DNA of 64,000 bases from Collybia mongolica. Lineage: Eukaryota; Basidiomycota; Agaricomycetes; Agaricales; Clitocybaceae. Positions 1-11,745 of the stretch are shown in pieces. A model generated the notes under the pieces. That model searched no databases and had not been told where the DNA came from. It saw only the letters and a program-made list of their open reading frames with translations. Position 1 is the first letter of the stretch. Each line of letters begins with the position of its first letter. Location of the stretch: contig JAAXNY010000007.1 of assembly GCA_013420905.1 (NCBI GenBank), positions 248,001 through 312,000 on the forward strand. Reading direction: 5' to 3'. The position numbers and the translations under genes are program-made.

Positions 1-2262
1 ATTGGCCAAGAGCGTCGAGGAAATATGGAAGGAGTGTAGAAGGCCCCACACACAGGACTGCTTCTTTCGCGAATATGGACATTCGTAGCACGGAGATCAG
101 GGCTTCAGAAAAACCTATACGCTCTGAGTCGCTAGGTGTGGGCCTGAGGTTTCGATAGTCCACGGGTTGTATTAAGCGTCCTGTCGGCTGCATTGCGAGG
201 GAGCTAGATACCGCGCGAGGATTAATCTGTCATTGTCGAGTGAGGATCTGAGGGTGTCAAAAAACGAATCAATTAAGGGGTACACGATTTGCACACTAAT
301 TTGCACACAATAAAGAGTTTCGCCAACCCTTCTATCTATGGTTGAATGCTTCCTCAGCGATCCGACGTATGATCTTGAAAAGTAGGAGGGGAAATGGTTT
401 ACGCGGCCCCGAGACTGAAAGGACACGTACGACGTGGGAATTATTACCGTCGTATCGTGTAAAAACATTGTCTCGGAAAACAAAATTACTTTCCAAAAAG
501 ACAAGGAACGTCTTATCTATTACGGCATAGTTAGATATGATTCGTAAGGGGGGATCACCACTTGACTTCGAGCACTTGAAGAGGCAGATGGAAGGAACTT
601 CATCAGTCCCAGCGTCTTATAATTCGAAGACGATGGTGCAGAGTGGGAGATGTCCTAGAAGGCGAGGTGAACTCTTGATGAGGCGTTGGCTCAACACTCG
701 GGACCTTTTATGGTTGGCCTACGATTCACGATATGTTGCGAACATCAGTTGCGATGGTCTCTATGGATCAACACATGGGGATGCATCGAAACAGTGCTTG
801 AGTTCCTGATAGTAACGGCAAGTACGATCTTAGAGCCCATCGAAACCACCGAGTCAAAGTAGCAACAAACCACTCCATTTATGCTATTATGTTCCTTGCG
901 GACTACAATGACCTGTATCCCGGAGAAAAGTCTTGTGCGCCTGCAGCTAGGACTACAGAGACAGCATATATGGTGTTGCTTCCTAGCGTCGTTTGTGTGT
1001 AGCCGAACCAGTGAGGTCTTATGGCGCCCGAGTCTCATTCTCCTAAAGCTGATTCTGTGCGCATGTTCTCACGTATGTAGTTAGGAAGGTAAGTATGGGC
1101 AAGTACTTAACCAAGGCCATTGATGATAGTGGATGACGCGTCACGCGCACGAGCCACGTGCGACTCCCGCGTGACGCTCAGTAAAAATAAAGTCATGCTC
1201 AGTCAGTGTAAAGTCAGCAGTAATGACAAAGTCAATAAAAAGTTATGTAAGAGTCAATAAAAATGGTAATTTAAACTCATGATTTTGTCAACTTTCACTG
1301 TGGATTTGGCCATTTGGGAGAAAATTAATGATTTTTGACTACTATGGGCCAGCTCTTGACCATTACATTTGAGTGATGTCGAAACTCGCAACTAAAGTTT
1401 GACTTTATTTTTCACTGAGCGTGACGAATCATGCTTTGATGTTTTCCGGCTGGTCAGCCTCGAGCTGTTGGGTCTCCGCTTAAAAGGGGTCAACATGCCG
1501 GTTTTCCGTTTTTGTCCAAACCCGCTGATGCTTGCAATTGCACACGTTGAACGAAAGTATATGATAGCAATTCTTATTCTCTGTTTCCCCGCAGCCGGAC
1601 CTACCAAACCCTAACGTTATGCTTATACATGGCATTAAAAACAATTCAGAACATAAAAGCACGCTTATCATTGGGCGTGCACTTTCATAGAAGCAGTATT
1701 CTGTTCTCACACGCAGTCCGAACCCTGGTATTTTTCGAAAGGCACTCCGCGCCGTTACAACTCGCATCAAGTAATAAGAGGCATCGCCCGCGAGCTCCAC
1801 ACTGGACATCGCGCCAACAGCCCTTGATGCAGCTCCGAATGAAGCCCAAGATGAAGCCAGCTGTTGACTTGCTGTAGAACCAGTAACCAAAGACGTTCTG
1901 ACTTTGGGCGCAGGAAGATCTCACCACTTGATCAACAATAACGGCATATTTGAAATTCCTTCCAACTTCCTTCAGCTTCTCAGGCAGGGTAAGCTGTGGT
2001 TTGGAAAAAATAACATGTTCAGCTGATTATTTAAGTGCTGTAATGCTTTCACATTTGGAAGCATTCAACTTCAAGATTACCAAGATCCCCGTTCGAAGGC
2101 CACTGACCATGACTGACAACCGCATAGAAGACACCAAGGCTGCGCATTTCGGTGTTAGGATACGATATGGAAGGTATAGTCTATAAATACTCTGATTCCC
2201 TAATGGGGCTCAAAAATCGATGAATTACGGTCATTGTATGCCGCCAACGTGAGCTTCAACTG
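1..2262. other. Non-coding stretch, no gene recognised
   Basis: Short open frames occur on both strands but none has a recognisable domain, signal peptide or convincing splice structure. Apart from the MITE at 1171-1425 I see nothing that can be supported. Confidence 0.5.
1171..1425. mobile_element. Small MITE-like element with about 25-bp inverted ends
   Basis: The left end (1171-1195, GTGACGCTCAGTAAAAATAA...) is repeated inverted at 1400-1425 with about two differences. The 255-bp body is AT-rich and has no coding capacity. The CTCAGTAAAAA core of the end is also found in the inverted ends of the element at 24008-24891, so both may belong to one non-autonomous family. No clear target-site duplication is visible. 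Confidence 0.6.
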
Positions 2263-2269
2263 TATATAA
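2263..2269 (+). promoter_or_regulatory. TATA box of the small secreted protein gene
   Basis: TATATAAG lies about 60 bp upstream of the start codon at 2324 and is followed by a pyrimidine-rich leader, as in highly expressed fungal genes. Confidence 0.55.
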
Positions 2270-2323
2270 GTGCGTTGCGCAACTTATCCTTTTCTCAACT
2301 TCCACTCTTAACAAACTGTATCA

Positions 2324-3027
2324 ATGAGACTTGGTCACGTTCTTACTCCTCTTGTCGCAGCAGCCGCGTTGGCTAATGGGACACTTGCACAGCTTGTGGT
2401 TGACACACCGTACGTAGAATATCGTTTGTTCCTCACTCGCCTTGATTAAGGTATACCTCGACTGCAGTACCAACGTCGTCGTCTGTCAACCGATCCTATT
2501 AGCCTGGTCCGGAGGAGAAGGCAAGTGATACAGCACTGTTATGTTTTTTACCTAAAATGACCATGATGTTAAGCTCCTTATTTCTTGGTATGCAGCTAGA
2601 TCCCATTAAAAAGCTCACGTTCCGACATCTAATAAATTGATTTCTTCCTATAGGAGTGAGTCATGCAGATTATCTTGATGTATCATCTATTTTCGATGTC
2701 TGATACTAATTTCACAGAGTTGTTCCTGGCGACAAACCTCTAGGTCCAGCACTCGTCGATTTTGGTGCGCAAACTAGAACATTTTTAGCGTGGACCGTAA
2801 ACGTTCCAGCTGGTCAGTCTATATTGTTTTACCACATTGTCAGAACACGTGCTCACTACGGTACAGGAAGCAATGTTGGTCTTTTCCTTCGTGACAGTAC
2901 CGGCCAGGTCGCGAACTCTGCGCCTTTCACCATAAAATCTGGTCGTGCGTGTCTTTCAATTCATATGGTCCAAGGCTATTTTCCCAACACCTCTTATACA
3001 GCAGATACCAGTTGCCTAGACAACTAA
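2324..3027 (+). CDS. Small secreted protein, Ser-Thr-rich GPI-anchored/KNH-like family
   Basis: The product starts with a clear secretion signal (MRLGHVLTPLVAAAALANG) followed by TNVVVCQPILLAWSGGE, the opening typical of small basidiomycete secreted proteins of the Kre9/KNH-like family (cell-wall or extracellular). Proposed exons are 2324-2409, 2468-2520, 2661-2679, 2718-2812, 2867 to about 2939, and about 2999-3027. The model stays open across all joins and ends in ADTSCLDN. The second intron needs a GC donor (GCAAGT at 2521) and exon 3 is only 19 nt, so the middle is less certain. The strand VVPGDKPLGPALVDFG...WTVNVPAG...LFLRDSTGQVANSAPFTI matches the family pattern. It is about 115-120 residues long. 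A decayed copy sits at 30332-30705, on the far side of the second GH31 gene. Confidence 0.7.
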
Positions 3028-4944
3028 ATTCTCTGAAGCGCACTTTTGGACGCCTCTGATGACGGTTATTTTGGCGAATTTCTTGAGATTTATCGCTGTG
3101 TCTGCATCTCTGCAATTAGTGATTTGAATAAATGTACCTATTGTTATCAAGGTTTGCCGCTAGTCGGCCACCGAGAATATTATCGGATAAGGTAAGTAAT
3201 GCGTGAGCACGGCGTCATAGGCTAAGGAGTTATTTTTCAGTACTCAGTAAGGAAGGGGACTCATGATCAGTAACTGGCCGTTGCTGGCTCGAAGATCGAT
3301 CCTCCTTGTTAGGCCGAATTGTTGCCACTCACCGACATTCTCTATTTTTAGGTTGTCCTTACTTCACACCCCAGGTTCTTCTTCAGCTTACAGAACCTGC
3401 AGCCGGGCAACGTATCTGAGTTCAAGGCTCTCGAGTTGATGTTGAGCACTAAGCGAATCTGCGCAGATGTCCAAAGCCCTGGCGTGCATCATAATTTACA
3501 TGATGATATGTAGCTTCCTTAAGTCGTCACGCGGCCACGTGCCCACATTACCACGTGATTGGAGAAATCACGATCCTCTTGAACCGAAAGTTTTACGGCG
3601 CCACGCAAGCACCACGGTTACAAGCTTCACACTCATACATCCTTATTTCCTCATCATTGACCAGTCCCGGGAAGCGCGGCTATGCTGGGAGATATTCAAT
3701 GTCCCTACGGTATTGATAAGCAAGTCTACTGAATCCCTGATCGCCTACCTCTGTATTAATTCCTGGTACTTCGCCGCCCTACGACGCGGCATGTGGGAGT
3801 TTCAACCATGCACTCGATCCGGTTGACTTCGTGAAAGATCTCTCTGACGCAACTAGTTAGTCGCAGTCCGCAACCACAACGCTAGGGAGGAATCAAGCGC
3901 GATCGTAACAAATGAGAATCATGGAGCTGGGGCGCTAATGGCCGCCAACGATTTCGAAAAAACTCCCTTGTCGCTCATTAGCGGCCAGATACTCGCCAAA
4001 AACGTACGTCTAATTGCAGTCTTTGTTCTTTTGACGTCCTCCTATCCTAAGTCAATCGTAGGCATCGCACTGGATAAAATACGACTTTAAAAAATCGCTG
4101 CATTACGGGAACGCGATCGTGGTTTACCTGGTACCAGGATCCTCCACAAAAGGCCCTTCTCAGATAGGTGTTTCCCTGCACCACCATCATTCCCTTACCC
4201 ATTGAGTCGTCGCTCACGGTTTTTTCCCATGGTCTTAAGCTCAATATGGCATCATGCAATAATTCCATTTTCTACAGAGGCAAATTCATAAACCTGGGCT
4301 TTGATGCTTGTGGCAATTGGGATTGCGATAATTTGGGGCCTAAAGTTCTAAACAACGTGAGTCGCATCTTTGTGATTCATGAGGTCATCATCTGGTCACT
4401 TAGTGCTAAGTGTTAGCCGTACTACCGCCCACTGAGTATTGGCACACGCTATATTCAGGTGCATACGATGTCATGAGGCCTTATATAGTATGAATATGTG
4501 TGACAGAATGATACCTGGGAACACGGGTCACCTCAATCCAGACTAATCTTGCGCCTCTCATATCGATGGGAAAGAGAACACTAATATGCTTCTCGTGTGG
4601 AGTGTTTCGAAGTTCGGGACACGAGTGCCCATCAATGCCGAAGAGGTCACTGCAGAAACTGGAGCTCTTTACTGAGTCAGTGGTTAGGAGAATCGACTCG
4701 ATCTCTGTAACCTGAAAGACGAGGTCTATCCTTACGACCTAAGGTGTTAATATTGATGCTTTTCCTGGCTAAGGCCCAGAGTTGTATGGAGGATTTAAGG
4801 ATAAAAGTGCACGACCTTAACCTTAATTTGGTGTTCCACGGTTGGTCCGTGCGTCTGCGATCATGCATGTTTGCCAGATAGATGGTCGACTTCTGACTCT
4901 GACCATGCTGGCACACATCACCCGACTCAGAAGCTTTCACTTGC
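3028..4944. other. Intergenic, no gene recognised; start of the duplicated segment near 3960
   Basis: No coding sequence can be supported. From about 3960 on, the sequence aligns with 25335 onward (for example both carry a TACGTCTAATT...CAGTCTTT block), marking the upstream edge of the GH31 segmental duplication. This part has drifted more than the coding part. Confidence 0.5.
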
Positions 4945-4950
4945 TATAAA
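4945..4950 (+). promoter_or_regulatory. TATA box of GH31 gene A
   Basis: TATAAA lies 67 bp upstream of the start codon at 5012. The same motif and spacing occur upstream of the paralogue (26302-26307). Confidence 0.55.
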
Positions 4951-5011
4951 CATTTATATACCCCACATAAATATGTATGTGACTTACCCACCAGCCTTCA
5001 CTTCTCCTAAC

Positions 5012-8000
5012 ATGTTCGGCAGAGGAATTCTCGCCGGTCTTGGGATCGTTGCCTATGCTTCACTTTTACCAATATTATCAACCTATGGTACCGTTGTGGA
5101 TCCAGGAGTCCTGGATGCGTGTTCTGGATATCGTGCCACGAACGTTAAAATGGCCGGAGCGACGTTGACGGCGGACCTCACACTCAATGGTGAAGGATGC
5201 GCTGTGTTTGGGCCAGATGTGAAAAAATTAGCATTGGAGGTGGTTTACGAAACAAGTGAGTTTCCATCCTGAGACCTTCCGATAATCATAACCCGATTTT
5301 TTCTCAGATACACGCATTCACCTCAAGGTCACTGACGCTTCAACGGCCCGCTTTGAAGTACCAGAATCAGTCCTGCCACGTCCGAAAGCCGAAGAAGGCA
5401 TATCCCCTCAAACCGCTGCAATCCAATTCAACTTCACGGAGGCTCCCTTTTCATTCTCAATCTACCGGACTGCTACATCAGAGGTCCTCTTCTCGACTGC
5501 ATCACACCCGCTCATCTTCGAACAGCAATACCTTCGGGTCAAGACCAGCTTACCGACCAATGCCAACATTTATGGCCTTGGGGAGCACTCCCACCCATTC
5601 CACCTCTCAACGAATGATACAACACTCACTCTCTGGTCACGCGAATCGCCCGGGATTCCCGTCGGCACGAACCTGTACGGAAACCACCCCATATACTTCG
5701 AGCATCGGACGACCGGCACCCATGGCGTGTTCCTTCTGAATTCGAACGGGATGGACATCAAGCTCCGTAATACCGGAGGGACGTCGTTGGAATACAACGT
5801 CATTGGAGGTGTTCTCGATTTCTATTTCCTGGCTGGTAGTACGACCGATCCAACAGCGGTTGCAAGGCAATATGCAGAAGTTGTCGGCACTCCCGCGGAG
5901 GTACCATACTGGTCATTTGGATTCCACCAATGCCGATTTGGCTACAATAGTGTGCCAACCCCTCTTTATACGTGTCCCGCTGTTCTGACATCCGTTCTTA
6001 GACTTCGTTGACGTCGCAAACGTCATCACGAATTACTCTGCCGTTGATATTCCCCTCGAAACAATGTGGACCGACATTGGTATAGTTTTACCCTGTGTGC
6101 TGGCTCATGTAAGGTGTTGACGTAGAATCAAGATTACATGGACAGGCGACGCATCTTCACCGTTGACCCTGACTATTTCCCCATGAATAGGATGCGCGAA
6201 GTGGTTGACTTCCTGCACACCCATGATCAACATTTCAGTAAGACCCTACCTCCTTTGTTACCGTCGTAGCTGAATGTCGTTTCCCAGTCCTCATGACAGA
6301 CCCTGCGGTCGCGTTTTTACCCGGCGGCACGTATGAGCCGTATAACCGCGGAACGGTAGATGATGTCTGGATGAAGGCTCCCAACGGAAGTCAAGCCCTT
6401 GGAATTGTATGGCCTGGTAGGTACCTTGCTTGTGGCCTTAGGAACCATCCTTAACTGCTTTCAATAGGCGTAACTGTTTTTCCAGGTTCGCTAACTCAAC
6501 GTAGGTTACTTTATCCGGCTTACCCCTTTCTATAGATTGGTTCCATCCTAAAATCGGCCAGTGAGTCACGCTAACTAGCTACTCACGTTTGAGTCGTTAA
6601 ACGTCTTCCAAGGTACTGGAATAATGAATTCAAGATCTTCTTTGGTCCCACAGATGGCCTCGACATCGATGGTGCCTGGATTGACATGAACGAACCCTCT
6701 AATGTATGGTCTCCGTCATCTGCTCATCTGTTCACGACTTAACGGGGCGCATCATAGTTCTGCAATCTTCCTTGCACAGATATATTCGAACAAGCCAAGG
6801 GGTTGCCTCCCGCCCGTCCACACCCGCCCCCCGATCCCAACACTCCAATTTTCGTCAACTCGACCATCTCTAAACGCGACATCCTTAATCCACCCTATTC
6901 CATCAATAACGCTGCACCAGGGGGGCAACTCTCGAGCAAAACCGCCTTCGTAAGTCACCTCCACATTCCGGGACGTGTCAATGTAATTGACCAGCAAATG
7001 TGTACCAACAGACCGACACGAGACACTTCAACGGTCTCGTAGAATACGATGTCCATAATCTCTACGGGACTATGATGTCTGTAGCGACCCATGATGCGTT
7101 ACTTGCGCGCCGTCCGGGCCTTAAAACATTTGTGATCACACGCTCCACTTTTGCTGGTGCAGGCAATCACGTCGGAAAATGGCTGGGAGATAACGTGAGC
7201 ACGTGGGCTCAATATCGACTCTCTATCGCGGGGATGCTGGGTTTTGCGAGTGTATATCAGGTCCCCATGGTGGGCAGCGACATCTGTGGCTTTAGTGAGT
7301 CCTGGGCTTCTTTCATATTTCACTTGTAAGAAGGGTTGACGGCGAGGGTGTAGATGGAAACACGACCGAGAATCTGTGTGCTCGATGGGCTACGTTGGGC
7401 GCGTTCAACCCATTCATGAGGAACGTAAGTATATGTTTGGTATTCGTCCGATACCAGTTACTCATGTTCTCTGAAATTTCAAGCATAATGCCGATAACGC
7501 TAACTCTCAAGAGTTCTATCGCTGGGAAAGTGTTACGGTAGCAGCTAGGAACGCAATCAATACTCGGTAACACCATCCTTTCCATCTACTTCGTGAACTC
7601 CTAGCTGATATGCTGCGCCCATCCCAGGTACCGCCTCCTCGACTACATCTATACCGCCTTCCATCAAGCTCATACTGACGGCACCCCGATCCTCAACCCC
7701 CTCTGGTACAAATATCCGAAGGACCCTGCGACATTCCCCATCGATCTCCAGTTCTTCTACGGCGACTCTATCCTCGTCTCCCCTGTAACGGAACAAGACT
7801 CGACCTCCGTCTCCATCTACCTCCCGCGCGACATTTTCTACAACTTCAATACCCTTGCCCCTGTACACGGGACTGGATCCACCGTGCTGCTCACCAATAT
7901 CTCGTCCATCGAGATCCCCCTGCACATCCGGGGCGGTGTGGTCTTGCCACTCCGGGTCCAGTCTGCAATAACCACGGCAGAGCTGCGAACGCGTGATTTC

Positions 8001-8327
8001 GAGTTCGTGGTTGCACCTGGGACGGACGGGACTGCGGAAGGAACATTGTATATTGACGATGGTGTGTCGATTGTCCCAGGTGCGTCGACGGAGGTGGCGA
8101 TGAAGTTCATGAACGGGAATTTGGCGGTGACTGGGAAGTTTGGATTTAACGCTGGTGTGAAAGTGGCCAGAGTCAGGTTCCTTGGGGTGGCGAAGGCGCC
8201 GGGGGAGGTTATGGTGAACGGCAAGCCGGTCGCGAAGGCAGGGTTGTCGTATGATGAGACAACACAGGTGTTGGATGTGCCTATTGGGTTGGCACTGACT
8301 GGTGGCTTTACTGTCAACTTTGATTGA
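5012..8327 (+). CDS. Secreted GH31 alpha-glucosidase, copy A
   Basis: A glycoside hydrolase family 31 alpha-glucosidase, expected to release glucose from the non-reducing ends of maltose and starch oligomers outside the cell. I place 13 exons: 5012-5255, 5308-5949, 6002-6079, 6133-6237, 6288-6416, 6468-6485, 6536-6560, 6613-6703, 6758-6949, 7012-7294, 7354-7424, 7484-7566 and 7628-8327. They sum to 886 codons, the usual family length. A hydrophobic N-terminal signal follows Met1. The signature WIDMNEPSN holds the nucleophile (Asp438) and is followed by [13 protein letters not shown]. The acid/base is Asp568 in WLGDN, and VGSDICGF follows. Exon 6 is an 18-nt microexon. All splice phases agree, so the gene looks intact. 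It is very similar to the copy at 26369-29686. Confidence 0.93.
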
Positions 8328-8907
8328 TATGTCGGGATTGAAACCAAGTAAGTGAGGGTAATGAAGAATATAATCATGACCTCGAACCGCACCACCGTCG
8401 AAAATCTGATAATGCAAGTTGTATAGGAGTCCTATTTATAGGATGAGTATTGGTTTTGGCCCGCAAGCCCGGCCCTGGATGTCGTGTAGAATAATCTTAG
8501 AAGCTCTGTAAAATATCAAAAGCTGATACCTGAAGCCAGTTCTTGGTTCAGAAAGGGTAAGTATTGTGTTTTGTCAGGCATACCATTGTCATCCTTTGTT
8601 TTCTTTTGTTTCATCATCTAATATACCACCTCTGGAATACAGATGTAGTTGTACTAAGTACTAAGGGAAGGGGTGAGGTCTGCACAATATGATGAGCATT
8701 GTGGTGTGCTGGGATATTGTGCCAAGGTTGGTGTAAGAGGAGCACATATGCACCCACATCTAGTTGCTTGGATATATATACCTTGCTTTATCATATACAA
8801 ACTCATATGCTGCCATACACCTCAAGATACCTCAGTGTAACTCTATCTACCCTGTAACACCCTCCTTACCCCCTTTAACAGCTATTAGCTTACTCTTTAC
8901 TAACACT
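8328..8907. other. 3' flank of GH31 gene A, then LTR-like AT-rich sequence
   Basis: The first 250 bp are 3' flank shared with the second GH31 gene. From about 8640 the composition becomes AT-rich and marks the start of the transposon island. The part around 8735-8880 (TATATATACC..., ending ...CCTGTAACA) looks like a piece of an LTR, but no partner LTR, primer-binding site or gag-pol remains can be seen. Confidence 0.3.
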
Positions 8908-9280
8908 TTACATGTGTATCACTTGCACAGCTCTAGCAGACTGATATAGATTTCTGATGTATTCCACAGTATTTTCCAATGTACCTGTATAGACTGAATC
9001 CCTGGGATTAACCAGGACCCCAGGGAGTTGGCCCCCAGCAGTAGTTTGTTTTACTGCAGGCCATAAACCATGCTTTTTCAAGTTGCAATGAATAGTTTGG
9101 GAGGAAATGGATTGGTTGGTGACATCTTGAAGAGCTTTGGTGACTTGAAGTGCATTATCAGCCTTGCCCATGTGAATGATGTGCTTTGCATAGCTAATAT
9201 TGGCAGAAGTGAGCTTGGAAGGATGGCCACCAAAGGACTTTGGGAGCTCAGAACAATACTGAGAGCAGATCCTAGAGATA

Positions 9281-9491
9281 CAGTGGCTCAAAAAACTGCC
9301 CCAATGTTTGTACATTTTTGAAAGATCAATATGGTATGAAGTGCTGACATAAGCAGGGGACCTGGGGTAATTATGTAAGATACTATGACATTGTGGCTTT
9401 CCAATGGACCCTGGATCATGTGATTTGGATCAAAACCCATTAAGCTATAGGCCAAACAAAATGATTACTCATTGGGGCAGTTTTTTGACCC
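9281..9491. repeat. Left 211-bp TIR of the Tc1-like element
   Basis: It matches 10678-10888 inverted, with a handful of mismatches and no net length change. The repeat is itself a fold-back: its outer end (CTCAAAAAACTGCCCCAATG) reappears inverted at its inner end (9471-9491). Confidence 0.85.
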
Positions 9492-9507
9492 TCTATTAAT
9501 TTTCTAT

Positions 9508-10527
9508 CTAATACTTTGTATGACCACCTTTTGCCTTTATAACTGCTTGTATCCGCCTGGGCATACTTTCTATCAGGTTTTGGCATACCTCTGGTGGAAT
9601 TTCACCCCACTCTTCAGCCAATCTATCCCACAACTCATGTACTCCTTTGGGTGGTGTCGGATATTCTTTAAGACGGCGCTTGAGATGTTCCCAAAGGTGT
9701 TCTATTGGATTCATGTCAGGGGATTGGGCAGGCCAGCCAAGGACTTGAATGTTGTTGTCTTCAAACCACTGTGTGGCCAGTCCAGATGTGTGTTTGGGGT
9801 CGTTATCTTGCTGAAAGTAGCGCTCGCCATCCACCATTTCCAACTTTTCAAAACTTTCCTGAACTCCACTCTCCAAAATTTCACAGTATTGAACCTTGTC
9901 CATGTTCCCCTGCACCTCTATGAGCTTTCCCACTCCATTCCACCCCATACAACCCCATACCATGAGGTTTCCTCCTCCTCCATGTTTGACAGTAGGTGAT
10001 GTTGTTCTATCAGATGGTGGTTCTCCCCTTTGTTTCCAGACATAAACCTTTCCATCTGACCCAATCCTATTGATTTTGGTCTCATCTGTCCATAGAACCC
10101 TTTTCCAGTCCTCCACAGTCCAGCTTTCATGATATTTTGCAAACTGGAGACGCCGGATGCGATGGGCTCATTTGAGAAGAGGAGCTTTCCTCTTTGTAGC
10201 AGCATAAAATTGATTTTCCTTGAGTGCATTTCTGACTGTCTGGGGTGTGACAGGATTGGGGATGATGCCATTGATGAATTGGGTAGCCTGAACTGCATTA
10301 TCAAGCTTCCCTGACTTGATTTGACGAATAATTGACTGTTTGTCACAAACAGACAGCTTGGAGGGGCGGCCACCAAGGTTGTTTTCTTTGTTTCCATCCA
10401 CATCTTTGCTGATCCTACTGATGGTACCCTTCCCTAGACCAGTTTTCTCCTTGATTTGACACTGAGAATAGCCCTCATTGAGGAGAGAAACAACAGTATT
10501 GTGCTGAGCAGTAGAAATGGCTTTCAT
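9508..10527 (-). pseudogene. Tc1-like DD34E transposase with one in-frame stop
   Basis: The reading starts MKAISTAQHNTVVSLLNEG (HTH, about residues 1-60), continues through a second HTH-like part (GGRPSKL...), and reaches the catalytic core: VLWTDETK (first Asp), FQQDNDPKHTS (second Asp) and SPDMNPIEHLWEHLK (Glu). About 340 codons is the normal Tc1 length. A single TGA at about 10165-10167, between KRKAPLLK and AHRIRRLQFAKYHESW, breaks an otherwise open frame. All three catalytic residues are intact, so the element was active recently or this is the only disabling change. Confidence 0.88.
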
Positions 10528-10677
10528 GATGGTGGTAAGAGGTCAAGAAGATGATTGAACCAATTCCAACATGTCAAATTGATACAAATAAAGTCACATG
10601 ACATTGTTTATTCTTCCCACAGTCCATAATGTTCTTGCATTGGATCATAAATGCCAGAATAATGGAAAATAAGATAA

Positions 10678-10888
10678 GGGTCAAAAAACTGCCCCAATAA
10701 GTAACCATTTTGTTTGGCTTATAGCTTAATGGATATTGATCCAAATCACATGATCCAGGGTCCATTGGAAAGCCACAATGTCATAGTATCTTACATAATT
10801 ACCCCAGGTCCCCTGCTTATGTCAGCACTTCATACCATATTGATCTTTCAAAAATGTACAAACATTGGGGCAGTTTTTTGAGCCACTG
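10678..10888. repeat. Right 211-bp TIR of the Tc1-like element
   Basis: Inverse of 9281-9491, ending ACTG next to the TA target duplication. It also carries the internal fold-back. Confidence 0.85.
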
Positions 10889-11138
10889 TAGTAGCAATGG
10901 AGAAGCCAGTGATCTTGTGGATCTGGTGGCCAGAAGTGCCTGCATCAAGCAGTGTGATGACATGAGAGTGCTGAGCAGGGGTAAGAGATTGCATAGTGTG
11001 TTTGGGGGTGTTAGAGCACTTAAACACTCTGTATTTATACTAAAACATGAGCAAGTCACATGACTTTATTTAATACATTAAACAATAAACAAAGTCATGT
11101 GACTACAGTTAAGATCTCAGCACTTTCTTATTTTTTTA

Positions 11139-11353
11139 CAATGGGCAACAAAACCATTTCAATGATGGCTTTGTATGTATCCTGTGAATTTGCTACCAAA
11201 AATTGAAGTGGTACAAAAAAATTATGTAAGCAACATTATATGACATCAATGCAGCTTCTGTAATTTTTTCATATTTTTCCAATTTTTATTTTCTGACATA
11301 TGGATGCATCTTTACAGAATGTGAAAACATTGAAACAGTTTTGTTGCCTACTG
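11139..11353. mobile_element. TA-flanked fold-back MITE of Tc1 type
   Basis: CAATGGGCAACAAAACC at the left and its inverse GTTTTGTTGCCTACTG at the right form 26-bp inverted ends (about four mismatches), flanked by TA at 11137-11138 and 11354-11355. The 215-bp body is non-coding. Size and layout mirror a single TIR of the neighbouring Tc1-like element, but the end sequence differs, so it belongs to another subfamily. Confidence 0.7.
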
Positions 11354-11472
11354 TACTGGAGTCAGGATCCCTCCTGATGCTCAACCGTACACAGCAGAGG
11401 ATAAGTCCCAAAGAATGGGTGCACTCAGCCCTCCACAACATATGGTGTACTGCCCCTGGCTTAGCTTGGGAT

Positions 11473-11745
11473 TTATGGTGCATCAAATGCAAATGCCTTT
11501 GGGTTATCCAATAGGAATTGAACAAGCCAGTCATAGGCTGGCTTTATCTTTGGAGGCTTGGGATATTCATGTCTTGGGCAGTCCCTGACAATATTTCCTG
11601 TGGTTTCCAGAGGTAAACTGCAGTGGCATGAGACAGTCATGGTAGGCACCAATTGGAGCATGGTGTAAGGGCCTGTGTTGCCAAGAGGCTCACACAGGGA
11701 GCAGTATACAGAGTAAGACCAACCATGCAGGGAAGCAATGAGCAT
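11473..11745 (-). pseudogene. Possible C-terminal remnant of a LINE-type retroelement
   Basis: A 90-residue minus-strand reading contains ETTGNIVRDCPRHEYP followed by LVQFLLDNPKAFAF, loosely like the Cys-His segment and tail found after the RNase H domain in fungal non-LTR elements. There is no reverse transcriptase nearby, so the assignment is weak. Confidence 0.25.

Larger units (their letters stand above)
3960..8575. repeat. GH31 segmental duplication, copy A
   Basis: About 4.6 kb including promoter, gene and 3' flank is repeated in the same orientation at 25335-29915. Homology ends near 8575, after the shared block with GTCGTGTAGAATAAT and AAGTATTG; the other edge is near 3960. Exons are almost identical, while introns and flanks have more substitutions and small indels. 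Confidence 0.85.
9281..10888. mobile_element. Tc1/mariner-like element inserted at TA
   Basis: The element is 1608 bp, begins CAGTGGCTCAAAAAACTG and ends with its inverse, and is flanked by TA on both sides (9279-9280 and 10889-10890). It has 211-bp terminal inverted repeats (9281-9491 and 10678-10888) and carries a Tc1-like transposase on the minus strand. It interrupts an older Tc1-like gene of a different subfamily, so it arrived later. Confidence 0.92.
8908..10994 (-). pseudogene. Older Tc1-like transposase fragment, split by a second element
   Basis: The minus strand begins at 10994 with MQSLTPAQHSHVITLLDAG, an HTH of Tc1/mariner transposases, and runs to ...GFSIAT at the TA at 10889-10890. 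The frame resumes at 9280-9279 with ISRICSQYCSELPKSFGG, and continues through a second helix-turn-helix part to NLKKHGLWPAVKQ, after which homology is lost. Removing 9281-10888 and one TA gives an uninterrupted frame. The catalytic DDE part is absent, so this is a dead N-terminal remnant. Confidence 0.8.

Noticed and set aside
6702..6953. Frame-shifted reading downstream of WIDMNEPSN in GH31 gene A, suggesting a broken gene
   Set aside because: The acceptor at 6757 (ATCATAG) restores [13 protein letters not shown] in frame, so the gene is intact; the later CACAG acceptor at 6779 was the wrong choice.
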